DNA from: Streptomyces spiralis
GTDB lineage: Bacteria; Actinomycetota; Actinomycetes; Streptomycetales; Streptomycetaceae
Direction: 5' to 3'
Assembly: GCF_014654675.1 (NCBI RefSeq)
Contig: NZ_BNBC01000001.1
Location: 150,129-214,128 of the forward strand
DNA: 64,000 nt
This document shows, one piece after another, positions 52,895 through 62,272 of the stretch. The position numbers and the translations under genes were made by a program. Numbering within the stretch: the stretch's first letter is position 1; each line of letters opens with the position of its first letter. Under the pieces are notes generated by a model, which was not told the origin of the DNA, did no database searches, and saw only the letters and a program-made list of their open reading frames with translations.

Positions 52895-52922
52895 CCGATG
52901 CCGCCCCGGAGGGCGGCATCGG
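52895..52922 (-). terminator. Hairpin terminator of the L,D-transpeptidase gene
   Basis: A perfect 12-base-pair stem (52895-52906 with 52911-52922, 4-base loop) just beyond the transpeptidase stop in the direction of transcription. Confidence 0.8.
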
Positions 52923-52941
52923 CAAGGGGGCTGACGGTGGA

Positions 52942-54195
52942 TCAGGCGGCGGAGCCGGCCTTCCACTGCGCCCAGCTCATGTTCCAGCCGTTGAGGCCGT
53001 TGTCCGGGGAGACCGTCTTGTCGCCGGTGTTCTGCACGACCACGACGTCACCGATCAGCGAGTGGTTGTAGAACCACGCGGCCGGCGTGCTGGCGTCGCC
53101 CGCGCCCTTCTTGTCCTGCAGGCCCACACACCCGTGGCTGGTGTTGACGTTGCCGAACACGGACGGCGCGCCCCAGTAGTTGCCGTGGATGAAGGTGCCG
53201 GACGTGGTCAGGCGCATGGCGTGCGGCACGTCCTTGATGTCGTACTCGCCCTTGCCGTCGTCGTCGGTGAAGCCCACCGTCGCGCCGTTCATCCGGGTCT
53301 GCTGGAACTTCTCGGAGATCACCATCTGGCCCTCGTACGTGGTGTGCTCGGGGGCGCCGGCGGAGATCGGGATGGTCTTGACGACCTTGCCGTCCTGCGT
53401 GACCTTCATCTGCTTGGTCTTCGCGTCGACGTAGGAGACCTGGTTGCGGCCGATGTGGAAGGTGACCGTCTTCTGCTGGACGCCGTAGACGCCCGGGGCA
53501 CCCTGGACGCCGTCGAGGGCGAGCTTCAGCGTGACGGTGGAGTTCTCCTGCCAGTACTGCTCGGGGCGGCAGTCCATGCGCTGCGTGCCGAACCAGTGGC
53601 AGGCGACCTCCTGGCCGCTGGACGAGGTGACGGTGATGCCCTTCTGGACGGCCGCCTTGTCGGTGATCGCCTTGTCGAAGTTGATCGACACCGGCATGCC
53701 CACACCGACCGTGGTGCCGTTGTCCGGTGTGAAGGAGCCGATGAAGCTGTGCGCCGGGGCGACCGTGGTGAAGGAGGCGTTCTCGTGGGCGGCACGGCCC
53801 TTGGCGTCCGCGGCGGTCGCGGCGATCTTGTAGGTGGTGGCGCGGTCCAGCTGGGCGCTCGGCTTCCAGCTCAACTTGTCCGCGGATATCTGACCCGGGA
53901 CGGCCTTGCCGTCGACCGTGGTCATGGTGACGTTCGTCAGCGTGCCCTTGGCGACCGTGACGACGGCGGAGTTGTTGATGGAGGCGTTGTCGGAGCCGTC
54001 CGCCGGGGTGATCTTGATCTGCGCTTCCGACGCCTGCTGCGCAGCTGCCTTGTCGGCCTTGGCCTGCGAGGTGTCGCCGCCGTTCTTGCCGGCCGCGTCG
54101 CCACTGCCGCCGCCGGAACAGGCCGAGAGCACCAGTACACCGCCGAGCAGTGCGGACGAGGCCAGCATGGCCCTGCGCCGCTTACTGTTCGTCAT
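52942..54195 (-). CDS. L,D-transpeptidase lipoprotein (YkuD, Ig-like domains)
   Basis: A 417-residue lipoprotein that makes 3-3 cross-links in peptidoglycan. The lipobox is LSAC about residue 26. Two immunoglobulin-like domains (about 65-260; the first is typical of LdtMt2-like enzymes) precede the YkuD catalytic domain. The active-site motif is HGNYWGAPSVFGNVNTSHGC, with the catalytic Cys and His. ATG 54195 is chosen since GGAGAAG lies about 8 bases upstream; ATG 54210 is in frame. It is divergent from the LAXTG protein gene, both acting on the cell envelope. Confidence 0.92.
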   Translation of the reverse strand: MTNSKRRRAMLASSALLGGVLVLSACSGGGSGDAAGKNGGDTSQAKADKAAAQQASEAQIKITPADGSDNASINNSAVVTVAKGTLTNVTMTTVDGKAVPGQISADKLSWKPSAQLDRATTYKIAATAADAKGRAAHENASFTTVAPAHSFIGSFTPDNGTTVGVGMPVSINFDKAITDKAAVQKGITVTSSSGQEVACHWFGTQRMDCRPEQYWQENSTVTLKLALDGVQGAPGVYGVQQKTVTFHIGRNQVSYVDAKTKQMKVTQDGKVVKTIPISAGAPEHTTYEGQMVISEKFQQTRMNGATVGFTDDDGKGEYDIKDVPHAMRLTTSGTFIHGNYWGAPSVFGNVNTSHGCVGLQDKKGAGDASTPAAWFYNHSLIGDVVVVQNTGDKTVSPDNGLNGWNMSWAQWKAGSAA

Positions 54196-54705
54196 CAAAC
54201 GCTTCTCCATCGTTGCGAATTCCCCAAGACCCCACGCGTCCCCCGTCACGATTCATCAACGCTACGACCGTTTCGTCCGGTTCCCCAGGCCGCACTGATG
54301 TGGGCCTTGCCACGTCCGCCGGGACGGTCGGGCGGGTGGGCGCCGAACGATGCGCGTGCCGATCGCCATCATCCTCGCCGGGCCCGGCGGGCGGCGAACC
54401 GGGGTGGCACCTGGCATGTCGTGCGGCCCGTGGTCGTCCGGGCGTTCGCCGCGGCCCCGCTGTCGCGTCTTCGCCGATCAGTACGAGCGGACCCGCCGAT
54501 TCCGCCAGTTCACCACTGTGTTGTCCGTCACACTTCGCCGACGGCTCTCGCCAATCTCCGTTGAAGGACGCCTCGTCCGTATCGCCAGTCACGGACGGCC
54601 CATGGGTTCAAACCTCCCGTGACTTTCCCGTGACCCACCACTTTCACTAACATCAGCTCAGCCCACACGGCCAATTGACCAGCGCCACAAGGGGATCGAT
54701 ATTCC
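54196..54705. other. Intergenic region without a recognised gene
   Basis: A 510-base stretch between the divergent transpeptidase and LAXTG genes. Open frames here show poor coding character. CCCGTGAC occurs twice at 54618-54635. The promoters of both genes must lie here, but I could not assign boxes. Confidence 0.5.
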
Positions 54706-55068
54706 GTGTCATCCGCTCGCCGCACGTTGCTGACCGCCACCGCCGCGGGCACCCTGCTGGGCGCCCTGTGGTTCGTTCCCTCCGCGAACGCGACGGACGC
54801 GCAGGCCAGAGCGGTGACCTCGGCGGAGTCGACGGCACATGTCACGGAGCAGGGGCGGGCCGCCTCGACGTCCGTGGCGGCGCGGGCGATCACGGCGTCC
54901 GGCTCGCAGGCCGGCACCCGGGCGGGTTCCGCGTCGTCGGACGGGACCGAACTCGCCGACACGGGAAGCGTCGACACCACTCCCTACGTCGTCGGCGGCA
55001 CACTCTTCCTCGCCGTCGGTGCCGGCTTCGTCGTGTACTCGGTGCGCCGGGAACGCCTCGGCTTCTGA
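54706..55068 (+). CDS. LAXTG-motif cell-wall protein (probable class E sortase substrate)
   Basis: A 120-residue surface protein: an N-terminal signal peptide (ARRTLLTATAAGTLLGALWF, cleavage near ANA), an Ala/Ser/Thr-rich mature region without a recognised domain, then LADTG at residues 83-87, a hydrophobic segment (PYVVGGTLFLAVGAGFVVYSV) and a basic tail (RRERLGF). This is a complete cell-wall sorting signal, with LAXTG, the motif of class E sortases in Streptomyces, in place of LPXTG. GTG at 54706 with AAGGGG upstream. The mature part is very short, about 55 residues, like a small chaplin-like or linker protein, but without chaplin domains. Confidence 0.85.
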   Translation: MSSARRTLLTATAAGTLLGALWFVPSANATDAQARAVTSAESTAHVTEQGRAASTSVAARAITASGSQAGTRAGSASSDGTELADTGSVDTTPYVVGGTLFLAVGAGFVVYSVRRERLGF

Positions 55069-55149
55069 CGTTCCCGGCGCCTGCGCGGCTGCCGCCGGGG
55101 CGAGCCGCGCCGTCCGATGCCGGCCGCGCCGGCCGATCCGGGGCCCGGC

Positions 55150-56694
55150 CTACTGAAGCGGGCCGGTGACGGTCTCCGCCGCGGCGACCAGGCGGCCGTC
55201 GCGCACGAAGGCGTCGGCGGCGGCGAGGTCGGGGGCCAGGAAGCGGTCCGGGCCGGGACCGCCCACGCCCGCCTCCCGGGCGGCGTCGATCACCGCCCGG
55301 CTCGCGGGAGCCGGGGTCAGGCCCTCGCGCAGCTCGACGGCGCGTGCGGCGGCGTACAGCTCGATGGCGATGATCCGGGTCAGGTTGTCGACGGCCGTGC
55401 GCAGCTTGCGCGCCGCCGACCAGCCCATGGAGACGTGGTCCTCCTGCATGGCGGAGGACGGGATGGAGTCCGCGGACGCCGGTACGGCCAGCCGCTTCAT
55501 CTCGCTGACCAGCGCGGCCTGCGTGTACTGGGCGATCATCAGGCCGGAGTCCACACCGGCGTCGTCGGCGAGGAACGGCGGCAGGCCGTGGCTGCGGTTC
55601 TTGTCGAGCAGCCGGTCGGTGCGGCGCTCGGCGATGGAGCCGAGGTCGGCGGCGGCGATGGCGAGGAAGTCCAGGACGTAGGCGACCGGAGCGCCGTGGA
55701 AGTTGCCGTTGGACTCCACGCGGCCGTCGGGCAGCACGACCGGGTTGTCGACGGCGGAGGCGAGCTCGCGGTCGGCGACCAGGCGGGCGTGCGCGAGGGT
55801 GTCCCGGCCGGCGCCGGCGACCTGCGGGGCGCAGCGCACCGAGTAGGCGTCCTGGACGCGCGGGGCGTCGTCCTGGTGGTGGCCGGTGAGGCCCGAACCC
55901 TTCAGTACGGCCAGCATGTTGGCCGCGCTGGCGCCCTGCCCGGGGTGCGGGCGGATGGCGTGCAGCTCGGGGGCGAGGACCTTGTCCGTGCCGAGGAGCC
56001 CCTCCAGCGACAGGGCGGCGGTGATGTCGGCGGACTTGTAGAGGGTGTCGAGGTCGGCGAGGGCCATGATCAGCATGCCGAGCATGCCGTCGGTGCCGTT
56101 GAGCAGGGCCAGGCCCTCCTTCTCGCGCAGCTCGACGGGCTGGATGCCGTGCTCGGCGAGGAGCTCGGCCGCCGGGCGGACGGTCCCGTCCGGGCCCTCG
56201 GCGTCGCCCTCGCCCATGAGCGTGAGGGCGCAGTGGGAGAGCGGGGCCAGGTCGCCGGAGCAGCCGAGCGAGCCGTACTCGTGCACGACCGGGGTGATCC
56301 CGGCGTTGAGGACGTCGGCCATGGTCTGCGCGACCTCGGGTCGCACACCGGTGTGCCCGGAACAGACGGTCTTCAGGCGCAGGAACATCAGCGCCCGTAC
56401 GACCTCGCGCTCCACCCTCGGGCCCATGCCGGCGGCGTGCGAGCGGACGATGTTGCGCTGCAGCCGGGTGCGCAGCTCCTGGCTGATGTGCCGGGTCGCC
56501 AGGGCGCCGAAGCCCGTGCTGACGCCGTAGACGGGGTCGGGCTTGGCCGCCAGCGCTTCCACGACCTCCCGGGCCGCCGCGAGGGCCGCCACCGCCTCCC
56601 CGGAGAGCTCGACCCGGGCGCCGCCGCGTGCCACGGCGAGAACGTCGGACGCGGTGACACCCGACGTCCCCACCACCACAGTGTGCATATCCAT
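55150..56694 (-). CDS. hutH: Histidine ammonia-lyase
   Basis: Converts L-histidine to urocanate and ammonia in the first step of histidine use. The 514-residue product has the MIO-forming motif GSLGCSGDLAPLSH, with Cys-Ser-Gly (145-147) where most relatives have Ala-Ser-Gly; from memory this is normal for Streptomyces HutH. Other family marks are YGVSTGFGALATRHI and NGNFHGAPVAYVLDFLAIA. ATG 56694 (MDMHT) or 56688 may start; a TACGCT box seven bases before hints at a leaderless mRNA. It is not next to other hut genes. Confidence 0.94.
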   Translation of the reverse strand: MDMHTVVVGTSGVTASDVLAVARGGARVELSGEAVAALAAAREVVEALAAKPDPVYGVSTGFGALATRHISQELRTRLQRNIVRSHAAGMGPRVEREVVRALMFLRLKTVCSGHTGVRPEVAQTMADVLNAGITPVVHEYGSLGCSGDLAPLSHCALTLMGEGDAEGPDGTVRPAAELLAEHGIQPVELREKEGLALLNGTDGMLGMLIMALADLDTLYKSADITAALSLEGLLGTDKVLAPELHAIRPHPGQGASAANMLAVLKGSGLTGHHQDDAPRVQDAYSVRCAPQVAGAGRDTLAHARLVADRELASAVDNPVVLPDGRVESNGNFHGAPVAYVLDFLAIAAADLGSIAERRTDRLLDKNRSHGLPPFLADDAGVDSGLMIAQYTQAALVSEMKRLAVPASADSIPSSAMQEDHVSMGWSAARKLRTAVDNLTRIIAIELYAAARAVELREGLTPAPASRAVIDAAREAGVGGPGPDRFLAPDLAAADAFVRDGRLVAAAETVTGPLQ

Positions 56695-56799
56695 ATTCAG
56701 GAGCGTACGCAGTGAATGCGGAGATGTCACTAGTGGGTGCCGGGTGCACCCCTTACCACGCGGGTGACCCCCGCCACGGGCCCGTACGCGCGCACCGCG

Positions 56800-57951
56800 T
56801 CACGGCCGGCGGCCGCGGAAGCGACGCCGCTCGCCCGCGCCCCGGGGCTCGGGAGTGGGCTCGTCGGCGAGGCGGACCACCGGATCCTCCGGCCCCTCCC
56901 GGCCGGCGACCACCGGCCGGTCGGCGCGCAGCGCCTTCGCCCGGTACTGCGCGGCGTCGGCGAGCCGGAACAGCCGCCGGGCCGACCGCACCGGCCCGAT
57001 CGCGTCCTCGGTCGAGGCCACCCCGCAGGCGACGCCCTCCCCCAGCTCCAGCTCGGCGGCGCGCCGGCACAGCTCGTCGGCCGCCTTGACCACCTCGTCG
57101 GCGGGCGAGCCGATCGAGAGCAGGCAGAACTCGTCCCCGCCGAGGCGGGCCGCGAGGGCACCGGGCACCATCGCACCGCACAGCGACAGCACGGACCCGA
57201 ACCGCTCCAGCAGCCGGTCGCCGACGGCGTGACCGAGGGTGTCGTTGACCCGCTTGAGGCCGTTGAGGTCGCAGACGACGAGACTGACGACGGTCCCGTC
57301 CGCGCGATGCCGCTCGATCGCCTCCTCCAGTTTCACGTCGACAGCCCGGCGGTTGGCGAGCCCGGTGAGCGCGTCGGTGAAGGCCAGCCTGCGGGCCTCC
57401 TCCAGCCGCTCGGTCTGCGCCAGGCCCGCGGCCACCACGGCGGCCAGGACGGTGGCGAAGTCGGCGTCGGCGCGGTCGAAGAAGGGGTCGCCGGACGAGC
57501 GGGCGACATACAGCTCGCCCCAGGCGCGTCCGTGCTGCACGATCGGCGCGACCACGCAGCAGCCGCGCCCGCGCCGCCGCAGGGCCGCGACCCGCTGGTG
57601 GCAGTAGCCCGGGCGGCCGGCCGCGGGCCCCTCGGCGGTCTCCACCCAGGCGTCCGGCTCACCGCCCGCGGCCCACCGCTCGTGCAGGAACTCGGTGATC
57701 TCCGGGAACTGGTGCACGGGGTAGGTCTCGTCCTCGGGGAACTCCTCCTCCTCGGGCGCGCGGTCCCCCACGTTCACCAGGACCCGCAGCCGGCCGCGCT
57801 CGCGCTCCCACACCGACAGCGCGGCGAAGCTTCCCTCCAGCGCCCGGCAGGCGCCGAGCGCCGCCGCCCGCCACGACTCACGCGGAGTGTGCGCCGCGGC
57901 CATCCCCTGCGCCAACGCCACGACGGCGGCCAGCCGTCTGTTCTCGCCCAT
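56800..57951 (-). CDS. cdgE: GAF-GGDEF diguanylate cyclase
   Basis: A 383-residue protein: N-terminal GAF-type sensor (about residues 5-180, with FAALSVWERERGRLRVLVNVG and CVVAPIVQHGRAWGELYVA), then a GGDEF domain with an intact active site (GGDEF at 271-275). No RxxD inhibitory site is seen five residues before GGDEF. It should make cyclic di-GMP, which controls development in Streptomyces. The gene symbol follows S. coelicolor SCO4931, from memory. It is soluble, without membrane segments. Confidence 0.85.
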   Translation of the reverse strand: MGENRRLAAVVALAQGMAAAHTPRESWRAAALGACRALEGSFAALSVWERERGRLRVLVNVGDRAPEEEEFPEDETYPVHQFPEITEFLHERWAAGGEPDAWVETAEGPAAGRPGYCHQRVAALRRRGRGCCVVAPIVQHGRAWGELYVARSSGDPFFDRADADFATVLAAVVAAGLAQTERLEEARRLAFTDALTGLANRRAVDVKLEEAIERHRADGTVVSLVVCDLNGLKRVNDTLGHAVGDRLLERFGSVLSLCGAMVPGALAARLGGDEFCLLSIGSPADEVVKAADELCRRAAELELGEGVACGVASTEDAIGPVRSARRLFRLADAAQYRAKALRADRPVVAGREGPEDPVVRLADEPTPEPRGAGERRRFRGRRP

Positions 57952-58021
57952 TCCCCCAGGCTAGGGATGTTTTGCACAATCCGGGACATTGATGCGCCTG
58001 TCGGTGGGCCGCACCGTCTGC

Positions 58022-58097
58022 CCCGCTCAAGAACGGACACGCCGTACCCACTCAGGAAACGGACATACCGTGCCCGCCCAAGAACGGACGCGCCGCG
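58022..58097. repeat. Triple 25-26-base tandem repeat
   Basis: Three imperfect units of the form CCCRCYCARGAACGGACRCG with a five-base tail lie at 58022-58046, 58047-58072 and 58073-58097, directly after the stop of the enoyl-CoA hydratase gene. Confidence 0.75.
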
Positions 58098-58098
58098 G

Positions 58099-58893
58099 TC
58101 ACTCCCCCGGCCAGCGCGGGACGCGCTTCTCGTTGAAGGCGGCGACGCCCTCCGCCCGGTCCGCCGAGAACGCCACCGAACGCCAGGCCGCGTCCTCCAC
58201 CTCCAGGCCGGTCCGCAGATCCAGCCCGTGCCCGAGGCGCAGGGCACGCTTGGCCGCGCGCAGGCCGACCGGCGAGTTCGCGGCCATCCGGGAGGCCAGC
58301 TCCAGGGCCTCCGCCCGATCGCGGCCCTCGTCGACCAGTTGGTCCACGAGCCCCAGCTCGTGCGCCTCGGAGGCCTCCAGGCGCCGCGCGGTGAAGATCA
58401 GCTCGGCCGCCCGCGCGGCACCCACCCGCCGCGGCAGCAGCTGCGTACCGCCGCCGCCCGGGATCACCCCGACGGACACCTCCGGCAGCCCCACCACGGC
58501 CGTACGGTCGGCCACGATCACATCGCAGGAGAGCGCCAGCTCGAACCCACCGCCGAGCGCGAAACCGTGCACCGCGGCGATCGTCGGCATCGGCAGCTCC
58601 AGTACGCCGGTGTACGCCCCGCGCGCGACCGGCCGCTGCTTCATCAGGTCCGCGTCGCTGAAGGAGTTCCGCTCCTTCAGGTCGGCCCCGACGCAGAACG
58701 CCCGCTCGTGCGACGAGGACACGACGACGACGCGCGCGTCACGGTCGGCGGCGAGCGCGGCGCACGCCCCGGCGATCGAGCGGGCCATGCCCGTCGACAC
58801 GGCGTTCATGGCCTTGGGCCGGTCGAGGACGAGCTCCGCGACGTACTCGTGCCGCCGCACCAGCACGAACTCCCCGAACCGCTCCTCGCTCAT
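58099..58893 (-). CDS. Enoyl-CoA hydratase/isomerase family protein
   Basis: A 264-residue crotonase-fold enzyme: oxyanion-hole residues in ERAFCVGADLKERN and VHGFALGGGFELALSCDV, and the catalytic region VIPGGGGTQLLPRRVG with the second acidic residue in LPEVSVGV. It should hydrate 2-enoyl-CoA in beta-oxidation or amino acid breakdown. ATG 58893 with GGAGG upstream is chosen over a longer frame. A methylglutaconyl-CoA hydratase activity is possible. Confidence 0.9.
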   Translation of the reverse strand: MSEERFGEFVLVRRHEYVAELVLDRPKAMNAVSTGMARSIAGACAALAADRDARVVVVSSSHERAFCVGADLKERNSFSDADLMKQRPVARGAYTGVLELPMPTIAAVHGFALGGGFELALSCDVIVADRTAVVGLPEVSVGVIPGGGGTQLLPRRVGAARAAELIFTARRLEASEAHELGLVDQLVDEGRDRAEALELASRMAANSPVGLRAAKRALRLGHGLDLRTGLEVEDAAWRSVAFSADRAEGVAAFNEKRVPRWPGE

Positions 58894-59090
58894 GACACCC
58901 TCCGGGTTAACGCAGGTTAACAACGTACGCCCCGATCATGGCAGCCGCGCCCCCGGAGGGAAAGGGGCCGCCTGTCGAGCACCGACCCCCCGTTCGAGTG
59001 ACATCCCGCCCAACTCCCGCGAACTCCGCGCGCCACCGCATAACGTGCGTGCGCCAGGGCGCACAGGGGGCGCGCACCGGGAGGACGGCG

Positions 59091-59894
59091 ATGACGAAGG
59101 ACACGACCTCGGTTCAGCAGGACGACACCGGCATACGTGCGACCTCGGCTCGGCAGGGCGGAGACGGCGCGCGGGGCACGGGTGCTCGCCCACAGGACAC
59201 CACCAGCCCACAGGCCACCACCGGCCCGGAAGACGTCGCCGGCCCGCACGGCGGCACCGGCTCGCACGGCGGCACCGGCTCGCCGGACCCGTCGCCCGGC
59301 CCGCGCCTTCGCGGGCGGCACCGCCGGCCCCGGCCCCGGAAGGTGCTGCTCGCCGCGGGCGGGCTCGCGCTGGCCGCCGGTGCGCTGAGCCTCGTACGGC
59401 TGGCGCCCGAGTACGCGGGCGGCGGTCCGGGCGTGGCCGAGCCCCACGCGGACGCCCGCGCGGGCGACGACACCGGGCGGTCGGCCGATGTCTCGGCCAC
59501 CGTCGGCGCCGGCCCGGCGGCGCTGCCCTCGGCGACCGTGCCCATGGGCGGCACGGGCAACACGGCGGACCCGGAGGCGAGCCGCGCGGCGTCCCCGTCC
59601 GTGGCCGCCGCCGCCCCGCCCTCGGCCCTCCCGGACACCACGGCCGGCACCACGCCCGCGCCGGACACCGTGCCCACGGCCATCCCCGAGGACCCGAACC
59701 CGCCGGAGCCCGCGAACCCGCCGGCCCGGCAGACCCCCACCGGCCACTCCCAGCAGCCCGCCACCACACGCCCCGCACCGCGGCCCACGCCCGCCCCGAG
59801 CCACAGCTCGCACGCCCCGGAGACCCCGCCGCCCTCGTCCGGAGGCGCAGGCCTGTGCCTCCCGATCGTCGGACTGTGCGTCGGGATCGGTTGA
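59091..59894 (+). CDS. Pro/Thr-rich single-pass membrane protein
   Basis: A 267-residue protein of unrecognised family: a cytoplasmic Gly/Thr-rich N-terminus with near-repeats (GGTGSHGGTGSPD), an Arg-rich stretch, one membrane segment at about 84-102, then a long low-complexity Pro/Ala/Thr outer region (likely wall-spanning). It ends in a short conserved hydrophobic tail with two cysteines (GAGLCLPIVGLCVGIG). GGAGG lies 7 bases before the ATG. Confidence 0.7.
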   Translation: MTKDTTSVQQDDTGIRATSARQGGDGARGTGARPQDTTSPQATTGPEDVAGPHGGTGSHGGTGSPDPSPGPRLRGRHRRPRPRKVLLAAGGLALAAGALSLVRLAPEYAGGGPGVAEPHADARAGDDTGRSADVSATVGAGPAALPSATVPMGGTGNTADPEASRAASPSVAAAAPPSALPDTTAGTTPAPDTVPTAIPEDPNPPEPANPPARQTPTGHSQQPATTRPAPRPTPAPSHSSHAPETPPPSSGGAGLCLPIVGLCVGIG

Positions 59895-60005
59895 TCACCG
59901 GTGAACCGGGCGACGAGGCGGACAGACGGCGGACCGAACGGTCGCCCAAGCGGTGGACCGGGGGGTGAAGCGGACCGCAAATCCGGCGGAGGTCAGGGGC
60001 GGCGG

Positions 60006-61133
60006 TCAGGTCGTCCGCTCGTCCCGGCGGGTGAGCAGCCAGGGTTCGACCACGCCCAGTCCGCGCACCGGGCGCTGCCACATCGGCTGGAGGGCGAAGC
60101 GGTACGTCGGCGGCTCCTCGCCCTCCTTCTCCGCGGCGGCCGCGGCCTCGGCCGCCTCCGCCTCGGACGCCGGGGCTTCACCCGAACGGATCAGGTCCTC
60201 GGCGAAGGCGCTGTCGACGAGCACGGCGTCGCGCGGGGCTATCGAGGTCAGGCGGGAGGCGAGGTTGACGGTCGTACCGAAGACATCGCCCATACGGGTG
60301 GTCACCGTGCCGAACGCCATGCCCACCCGCAGCTCGGGCATCGTCTCGTCGTTCTCCATCGTCTCGACCAGCCGCAGGGCGATGTCCGCGGCCGTACCGG
60401 CGTCGTCGGCCACGTACAGCACCTCGTCGCCGAGCGTCTTGATCAGCCGCCCGCCGCGCGCCGCCACCAGGTCGGCGGCCGTCGTCTCGAAGGCCTCGAC
60501 CAGCTCGCCGAGCTCCTCCTCCTCCATCCGGCGGGTCAGCCGGGTGAAGCCGACCAGGTCGGCGAAGGCCACGGCCAGCCGGCGGTCGACCATCTCCTCG
60601 TCGTCGGCGGCCTGCACCACCCGCCCCGCCGAGGCGGCGAGCTGACGGCGCCAGACGTAGACCAGGAACTCCTCCAGCTCGGGCAGGAGCAGCTCCACGA
60701 TCGGGTACGTGACCTCGGTGCGCGTCATGCCCGGCTCGGGCGGCTCGGTCAGCCCCTCCAGGAAGGAGTCCATCTGCCATTCGGCCAACCGGGCGGTGGT
60801 CTGCCCGGTGGACCGCGCCACCTGCACGGCCATGGCCTCGCTGAGCAGCCCCGCCTCCACCAGACCGGCGAGACGGCGCAGGGCCAGCACGTCGGCCTCC
60901 GTCAGCGCCTTGGCCTGGCCGATGTCGGCGAAGCCCATGGCCCGCCAGAAGCGGGAGGCCAGCTCCATCGAGACGCCGGCGCTGCGGGCCGCCTGGAAGG
61001 GGGTGTAGCGCCGCTCCGCGCCCAGGATGAGATGTTCGAGACGCAGCGCGAGCGGGTCCTCGCCGGAGTCGGCGGCGTGGGGGTCCACCCGGCCGTCCGC
61101 GTCCGTGCCGGAGCCCGAGTCGTCGACGGTCAC
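60006..61133 (-). CDS. cya: Class III adenylate cyclase
   Basis: A 375-residue class IIIa/b-type cyclase making cAMP, which affects germination and development in Streptomyces. The N-terminal about 170 residues are helical and specific to actinobacterial Cya (ERRYTPFQAARSAGVSMELASRFW). The catalytic domain begins VAFADLVGFTRLTRRM, with metal Asp in FADLVG, and continues GRLIKTLGDEVLYVADD with the second Asp. Start GTG 61133. From memory this is S. coelicolor SCO4928. An acidic Glu/Ala insert lies near the C-terminus. Confidence 0.93.
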   Translation of the reverse strand: MTVDDSGSGTDADGRVDPHAADSGEDPLALRLEHLILGAERRYTPFQAARSAGVSMELASRFWRAMGFADIGQAKALTEADVLALRRLAGLVEAGLLSEAMAVQVARSTGQTTARLAEWQMDSFLEGLTEPPEPGMTRTEVTYPIVELLLPELEEFLVYVWRRQLAASAGRVVQAADDEEMVDRRLAVAFADLVGFTRLTRRMEEEELGELVEAFETTAADLVAARGGRLIKTLGDEVLYVADDAGTAADIALRLVETMENDETMPELRVGMAFGTVTTRMGDVFGTTVNLASRLTSIAPRDAVLVDSAFAEDLIRSGEAPASEAEAAEAAAAAEKEGEEPPTYRFALQPMWQRPVRGLGVVEPWLLTRRDERTT

Positions 61134-61351
61134 GCCTGCTGCCCTTCCGATCTGCCACGGTCAGGTTCGACCGGCCTCAACTCTACGGCAGGTGTGCGCC
61201 AGCTCACTCGGTCAGGTCGGGCCGTGGGGTGACCTGACCGGCGATTACTCGGCGAGCGCACACCCGCGTACCCGTGCACGGCCGTACGTACCCCTACGCG
61301 CCCGTACACGGTGAGGGCATCCGCTCCCCGCACAGCCACCCGACCCCACGT

Positions 61352-62272
61352 TCACGCGGGCCGCAAGTGCACGATGTCCCCCGCCCCGACCGGCTCCTGC
61401 ACCCCGTCCTCGGTCGCCAGGACCAGACGGCCGTCGCCGTCCAGCGCGACCGCCTCGCCCACGAGCGACCGCTCGCCCGGCAGTTCGGCACGCACCCGGC
61501 GCCCCAGGGTCGCGCAGCCCGCCGCGTACGTCTCCTGAAGGCCGCTGCCGACGGGGTCGCCGCCGGCGTCCCGCCACCGCCCGTACCAGTCCTCCAGCGA
61601 GCGCAGGACACCGCGCAGCAGCGTGTCGCGGTCCGTGCTCACCGCCTTGGCCAGGGCCAGCGAACCGGCCTGCGGGACGGGCAGTTCGTCCGCCCGGAGC
61701 GTGACGTTGACGCCGACGCCGATGACCACGCCGCCCTCCCCGGCCCGCTCCGCCAGGATGCCGCCGGCCTTGCGCTCCTCGCCGCCGACCGTCACGAGCA
61801 GGTCGTTCGGCCACTTCAGCGCCATGTCCACCCCGGCGGCCCGGGCCAGCCCGGTGGCCACCGCGACACCGGTGAGCAGCGGCAGCCAGCCCCAGCGGGC
61901 GACCGGCACGTCGGTGGGCCTGAGCAGCACGGAGAAGAAGAGGCCGGAACGGGCCGGCGCGGTCCACCTGCGGTCCAGACGGCCCCGGCCGGCGGTCTGC
62001 TCCTCGGCGACCAGCACGGCGCCCTCGCCCGTCTTGCCCGCCTCGGCGCGGGCCACCAGGTCGGCGTTGGTGGAACCGGTGCGCTGCACCACGTCGACCT
62101 CGGACCACAGGCCACCCTCGCGGACCAGTCCGCGCCGCAGCGCGGTGGCGTTCAGGGGCGGGCGGTCGAGGTCGGACCAGCGGCCGCCTCCCGCGGAGCC
62201 GCCGGAGCTCTCCGGCTCCTCGGAGTTCTCGGAGTTCTCGGGGCTGTTGTCTGCTGCATCTCGCGGCGTCAT
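61352..62272 (-). CDS. birA: Biotin-[acetyl-CoA-carboxylase] ligase
   Basis: A 306-residue ligase attaching biotin to the carboxyl-carrier domain of acyl-CoA carboxylases. The catalytic loop is GRGRLDRRW, with KWPNDLLV for biotin binding. It lacks the N-terminal DNA-binding domain of E. coli BirA, so it is a ligase only. The N-terminal 35 residues are acidic and low-complexity. It is divergent from pccB, 110 bases apart, placing the biotin ligase beside its substrate system. Confidence 0.93.
   Translation of the reverse strand: MTPRDAADNSPENSENSEEPESSGGSAGGGRWSDLDRPPLNATALRRGLVREGGLWSEVDVVQRTGSTNADLVARAEAGKTGEGAVLVAEEQTAGRGRLDRRWTAPARSGLFFSVLLRPTDVPVARWGWLPLLTGVAVATGLARAAGVDMALKWPNDLLVTVGGEERKAGGILAERAGEGGVVIGVGVNVTLRADELPVPQAGSLALAKAVSTDRDTLLRGVLRSLEDWYGRWRDAGGDPVGSGLQETYAAGCATLGRRVRAELPGERSLVGEAVALDGDGRLVLATEDGVQEPVGAGDIVHLRPA

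Noticed and set aside
54196..54705. Open frames in the gap between the transpeptidase and LAXTG genes
   Set aside because: They are Arg/Pro-rich, have no start signals and no recognisable domain, and lie in a divergent promoter region.
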